Below, piece after piece: positions 32,096 through 34,711 of a stretch of DNA of 34,711 bases. The notes beneath the pieces are model-generated. The model did no database searches, was not told where the DNA came from, and saw nothing but the letters and a program-made list of their open reading frames with translations. The first letter of the stretch is position 1, and the number at the start of each line of letters is the position of its first letter. The position numbers were made by a program, and so were the translations under genes. The DNA comes from Melioribacteraceae bacterium (GTDB lineage: Bacteria; Bacteroidota; Ignavibacteria; Ignavibacteriales; Melioribacteraceae). The stretch covers positions 1 through 34,711 of the forward strand of contig JALNXG010000042.1 in assembly GCA_023230485.1 (NCBI GenBank). The letters run 5' to 3'.

Positions 32096-33472
32096 TTAAT
32101 TAGTGCCAAGTCTTCTCTGCCAAGTATCATCACGAACTTCACCCCTCTTTGTAGAATGAAGAAGCTCGAAATTACCGAAACCGGTAACATCTCCGAAATA
32201 GAAATAAACACCATTTTCAATAGCATTATAAAACCATACTTCATACGGTTTAGTGCTTCTTTCACTTGAGAATAAATCTCTTTGATCCGGTTCGCCATAG
32301 ACAAGATAAACTCTGCCTCTATCTGTTTGATATCCTTCACGATTAGCGACTGCGAATTTTTTATTAACAAAATCTACACGCTTCATATAGCTATCTTTAT
32401 ATTCATTAGCCATAGTTGCAGGATCCGCATCTCGATTCAACCAGAAATTATATAGAAATTCTCTTTTATTACTTACTGAGTCAGTTTTAGCATATTTATC
32501 TATTTCGGCTTTTGTGGCAATATATTTAATTTCTTTAAACATTTTATCACAATCTTCGGAAGAAAACACACCGAACTCTGTCCCCATATATCCAAGTTCT
32601 TTAAATTTTAATTCAGTAGAATCAATTACACCCGGATTATAAAGATAAAATCGTTTAGATGAAGCATAAGCTTGATTATCGATCGGGTCAACTAATGTTA
32701 AAATTAAATTATAAGAATCAGTTGGATATCTCGATAAATTAATTACACCAAAATCAACAACCGCATTAGGACTTTGTTTTACTGGCTTTTTAGTACGATA
32801 GACAGATAGTCCTCTGCTATTATATAAAGTTTTTTCTAATGTAAAATCCTTTGTTTTATCTGGAAGTTTTAGATTATATAATTCAGCATAATAGAATAGT
32901 ACGGGAGAAAGATTAGAAAAAAGCATACTTGGATTTGGAAATACTTCCAAAGTGTTTTTATAAAAAATTGATAATGAATCAACTCCATCATGCTTAATAT
33001 TAGTAGCTATTTGAATATCGCTAATTCCGAATTTATCTGACGGATATTCATCTATTTTAATTTTTTCGCTTATTGATTTAGATAGATACTTATTATTGGA
33101 ATCATAAGCATTTACTAATATAGAATAATTGCCCGCTGAAACACCAATTCCAAAAGCTCCAAGCAAGTTCTTACTTAAACTTGCAATAGTTGTATCCTGC
33201 AAAGAATTTTGAATTTTCCAATCACGATTAATAACAAATTCTTGAGTGTCTTCATTTTTTAATTCTACATGAACAATTGCTTCATACATAAAACCGTTTT
33301 CTGCCTTCGCAATTTTCATATATCGTGGAGAAAGCTCGTAATAAAATTCTAAGTATGTGGTTTGGTTATCATACTTGAAACGTGCAAAGTCAAATTCAAA
33401 CTGAAGTTCAGTTTGAGCAAAACTTAATGAAGCAGTGAAAAAATACAATAAAACGAGTATCTGTTTTGTCAT
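32096..33472 (-). CDS. GWxTD domain-containing exported protein
   Basis: The family is known mainly from Ignavibacteria, Bacteroidota relatives and Acidobacteria; its function is unknown. The 458-residue protein has a signal peptide (cleavage about residue 19, LSFAQ|TEL), beta-rich domains at about 25-290, and the GWxTD domain (about 335-450). FLYNFWLNRDADPATMANEY is the W..RD..P.T..NE signature. The name motif is GYQTD at 380-384, with Tyr for Trp, followed by RGRVYLVYGEPD. The longest frame opens at 33544. I use ATG 33472, which follows an AGGA site by seven bases and starts the signal peptide. It leads the run into acyltransferase, heptosyltransferase, M23 and bactofilin genes, suggesting an envelope role. 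Confidence 0.9.
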   Translation of the reverse strand: MTKQILVLLYFFTASLSFAQTELQFEFDFARFKYDNQTTYLEFYYELSPRYMKIAKAENGFMYEAIVHVELKNEDTQEFVINRDWKIQNSLQDTTIASLSKNLLGAFGIGVSAGNYSILVNAYDSNNKYLSKSISEKIKIDEYPSDKFGISDIQIATNIKHDGVDSLSIFYKNTLEVFPNPSMLFSNLSPVLFYYAELYNLKLPDKTKDFTLEKTLYNSRGLSVYRTKKPVKQSPNAVVDFGVINLSRYPTDSYNLILTLVDPIDNQAYASSKRFYLYNPGVIDSTELKFKELGYMGTEFGVFSSEDCDKMFKEIKYIATKAEIDKYAKTDSVSNKREFLYNFWLNRDADPATMANEYKDSYMKRVDFVNKKFAVANREGYQTDRGRVYLVYGEPDQRDLFSSERSTKPYEVWFYNAIENGVYFYFGDVTGFGNFELLHSTKRGEVRDDTWQRRLGTN

Positions 33473-33510
33473 AATAATTCCTAAATAATATTGTTTAAAA
33501 TACTGTTTTA

Positions 33511-33539
33511 TAATTAAATAAACACGCATAGAAATACAA
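33511..33539 (-). promoter_or_regulatory. Candidate promoter of the GWxTD-led envelope/atp run
   Basis: The PorV-like gene ends in a strong terminator, so a promoter is expected between it and 33472. On the minus strand TTGTAT (33539-33534) stands 17 bases from TAATTA (33516-33511), with an overlapping TATAAA at 33512-33507. The match is modest and the call is mostly positional. Confidence 0.25.
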
Positions 33540-33563
33540 TGCACAAATTTTTATCCTTTTTTT

Positions 33564-33598
33564 AAAAAAACAAAGCCCTCTTTTAAGGGAGGGCTTTG
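33564..33598 (-). terminator. Intrinsic terminator after the PorV-like gene
   Basis: Perfect ten-base stem CAAAGCCCTC (33571-33580) with GAGGGCTTTG (33589-33598) and an eight-base loop. On the minus strand seven T's follow (33570-33564). It lies about 30 bases past the gene's stop and should isolate it from the GWxTD gene. Confidence 0.92.
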
Positions 33599-33627
33599 CA
33601 AAACAATACTTATATCACAGTAAAGAA

Positions 33628-34659
33628 TTAGAATCCGAGTTGTACTGTAAATACATGGTTATCATCAAAGATGTCAGTTTGTCTGAAAGCATAGTCAAAC
33701 TTAAATCCAACACCGCCTAAATCATAATTAAGACCAACACCTGCGGTAAGACCATAGATATTAGCTGATTTATCTAATTCAGGAACTAACATATAACCAC
33801 CACGAACGAAGAATAAGTTATCGTATGAATACTCAGCACCGAGTTTATATTCGTCGCCATAGAAGTTACTGTTTTGGAAAACACCATTTAACTGAACGCT
33901 ATTAACTTCATTAAGAGCTAATTCATAACCAAAACCAAGTTCCAAAGTTGATGGCAATTCAAAAGGAGCTGCATCAATTTTGTAAAGCTGAGATGGTCTT
34001 GTAAGGTCAGGAGCTGTTGCATTAATATTAAGACCTGATCCATCATATTTCATTTGAGGACCTAAGTTTTTAATAACAACTGCAAAGCTAAGACCATTAA
34101 CGTTAGCTAAGTTCTGATAAGCAATACCAACGTTAAAAGCTATACCTGAAGTGCTTACTAAATCTAATCTTTCAGAGATAAAATTACCTGTAACACCAAA
34201 GGAAATTCTATCAGAAAGCATTCTAGAATAAGTAACACCAACAGTAACAAAGCTAGGTGTGAAATTTTGACCTGTACCATCAGGATTAGTATTGGTAGTA
34301 ATAGGAATCTCACCAATATCAAGAGATTTGATACTAAAAGCTAAAGCACCAAAACCTTCAATATTTGCAGAAACTGCACCATAAGTAACGCCGATATCGG
34401 CAATGTAATTCATCTGTGAAAAAAGGACACTTGTACTATTGTCACCTCTAACTAAGTTAGCCGGATTCCAATACAAGGCTTCGAGTCCTTTGGCACCAAC
34501 AAGCGAAGCACCGCTCATAGCGACTCCTCTTGCACCAACAGGTATCAATAACTGAGTAGCACCTGCAGTACCATTACGGTTACCACCACCAGCAAAAATC
34601 GAACTGGAGGCAAATACCGTTAAGATGAGAAGATAGTTGATTAATTTTATTTTCTTCAT
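33628..34659 (-). CDS. PorV/PorQ-family outer-membrane barrel protein
   Basis: The 343-residue FadL-like beta-barrel has a signal peptide (about 1-22, cleaved near SSIFA|GGG). The family opening is GTAGATQLLIPVGARGVAMS (about 30-49), then SLVGAKGLEALYWNPANL (about 52-69), and the barrel runs to the aromatic C-terminus HVFTVQLGF. PorV is the shuttle of the type IX secretion system. Ignavibacteria carry many PorV/PorQ-like proteins, so a direct secretion role is possible but unproven. The frame opens with a TTG at 34677. An AAGGAG site nine bases before ATG 34659 marks the true start, as the TTG overlaps that site. It is monocistronic on its 3' side because of the strong terminator; its promoter lies beyond the window. 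Confidence 0.9.
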   Translation of the reverse strand: MKKIKLINYLLILTVFASSSIFAGGGNRNGTAGATQLLIPVGARGVAMSGASLVGAKGLEALYWNPANLVRGDNSTSVLFSQMNYIADIGVTYGAVSANIEGFGALAFSIKSLDIGEIPITTNTNPDGTGQNFTPSFVTVGVTYSRMLSDRISFGVTGNFISERLDLVSTSGIAFNVGIAYQNLANVNGLSFAVVIKNLGPQMKYDGSGLNINATAPDLTRPSQLYKIDAAPFELPSTLELGFGYELALNEVNSVQLNGVFQNSNFYGDEYKLGAEYSYDNLFFVRGGYMLVPELDKSANIYGLTAGVGLNYDLGGVGFKFDYAFRQTDIFDDNHVFTVQLGF

Positions 34660-34711
34660 TTTTTTAGTCTCCTTCAATTTTTAGAATCTATCCAGAATCT
34701 GTTGTTCTTGA

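Noticed and set aside
32074..32370. 98-codon minus-strand frame over the GWxTD/acyltransferase junction
   Set aside because: It overlaps both genes in another frame; the GWxTD domain frame is clearly the coding one.
1..34711. Mobile element, CRISPR array, defence island or prophage
   Set aside because: I saw no transposase, integrase, phage or Cas-like protein, no regularly spaced repeats, and no block of foreign base composition.

Overview
The window is AT-rich bacterial chromosome. It carries housekeeping genes and cell-envelope genes, with no mobile element, CRISPR array, tRNA or rRNA visible. The gene content points to the Ignavibacteria/Chlorobi side of the Bacteroidota-Chlorobi group. 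The clues are a PorV/PorQ-family outer-membrane protein, a GWxTD-domain protein, an atp operon lacking atpD and atpC, a tmRNA tag ending in NYALAA with a Gly-Glu start, and frequent Shine-Dalgarno sequences of the AGGAG type. This placement is inference from family content and was not tested by any search.

Layout. (1) Positions 1-3920, minus strand: M20 dipeptidase, lipoprotein, YgfZ, PduO-type cobalamin adenosyltransferase, then the 5' half of ssrA (tmRNA), which runs off the left edge. (2) 4058-6491, plus strand: an overlapping pair of LptF/LptG permeases for LPS export. (3) 6492-12984, minus strand: a tight four-gene set made of an exported fibronectin-III-like protein, a periplasmic FecR-domain protein, an 800-residue outer-membrane barrel protein with Ig-like N-terminal domains, and a CHASE2-adenylate cyclase. 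I regard this as the best candidate for an uncharacterised system in the window: a possible envelope-to-cAMP signalling relay. (4) 13061-14614, minus strand: DUF3467 protein and a TPR protein, separated by a terminator. (5) 14753-19080, plus strand: adenosine deaminase, an unknown small protein, urocanate hydratase and a SerA-type dehydrogenase, closed by a strong terminator. (6) 19170-19937, minus strand: a divergent MqnA-like protein. (7) 19978-23618, minus strand: the classic ffh-rpsP-khpA-rimM-trmD-rplS translation operon. (8) 23672-28951, minus strand: atpZ, an AtpI-like gene, atpB, E, F, H, A and G. (9) 28932-33472, minus strand: bactofilin, M23 peptidase, glycosyltransferase 9, lipid A-type acyltransferase and GWxTD protein. 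(10) 33628-34659, minus strand: PorV-like protein with its own terminator.

From 33472 down to 19978 the genes all lie on the minus strand with small gaps or overlaps. I see no strong intrinsic terminator inside that run until the hairpin after rplS. Envelope biogenesis, ATP synthase and translation/SRP genes may therefore share long transcripts. Several starts were moved from the longest ORF to an internal ATG or GTG because of a well-placed ribosome binding site; each case is explained in its entry. No gene-free stretch exceeds about 160 bases.
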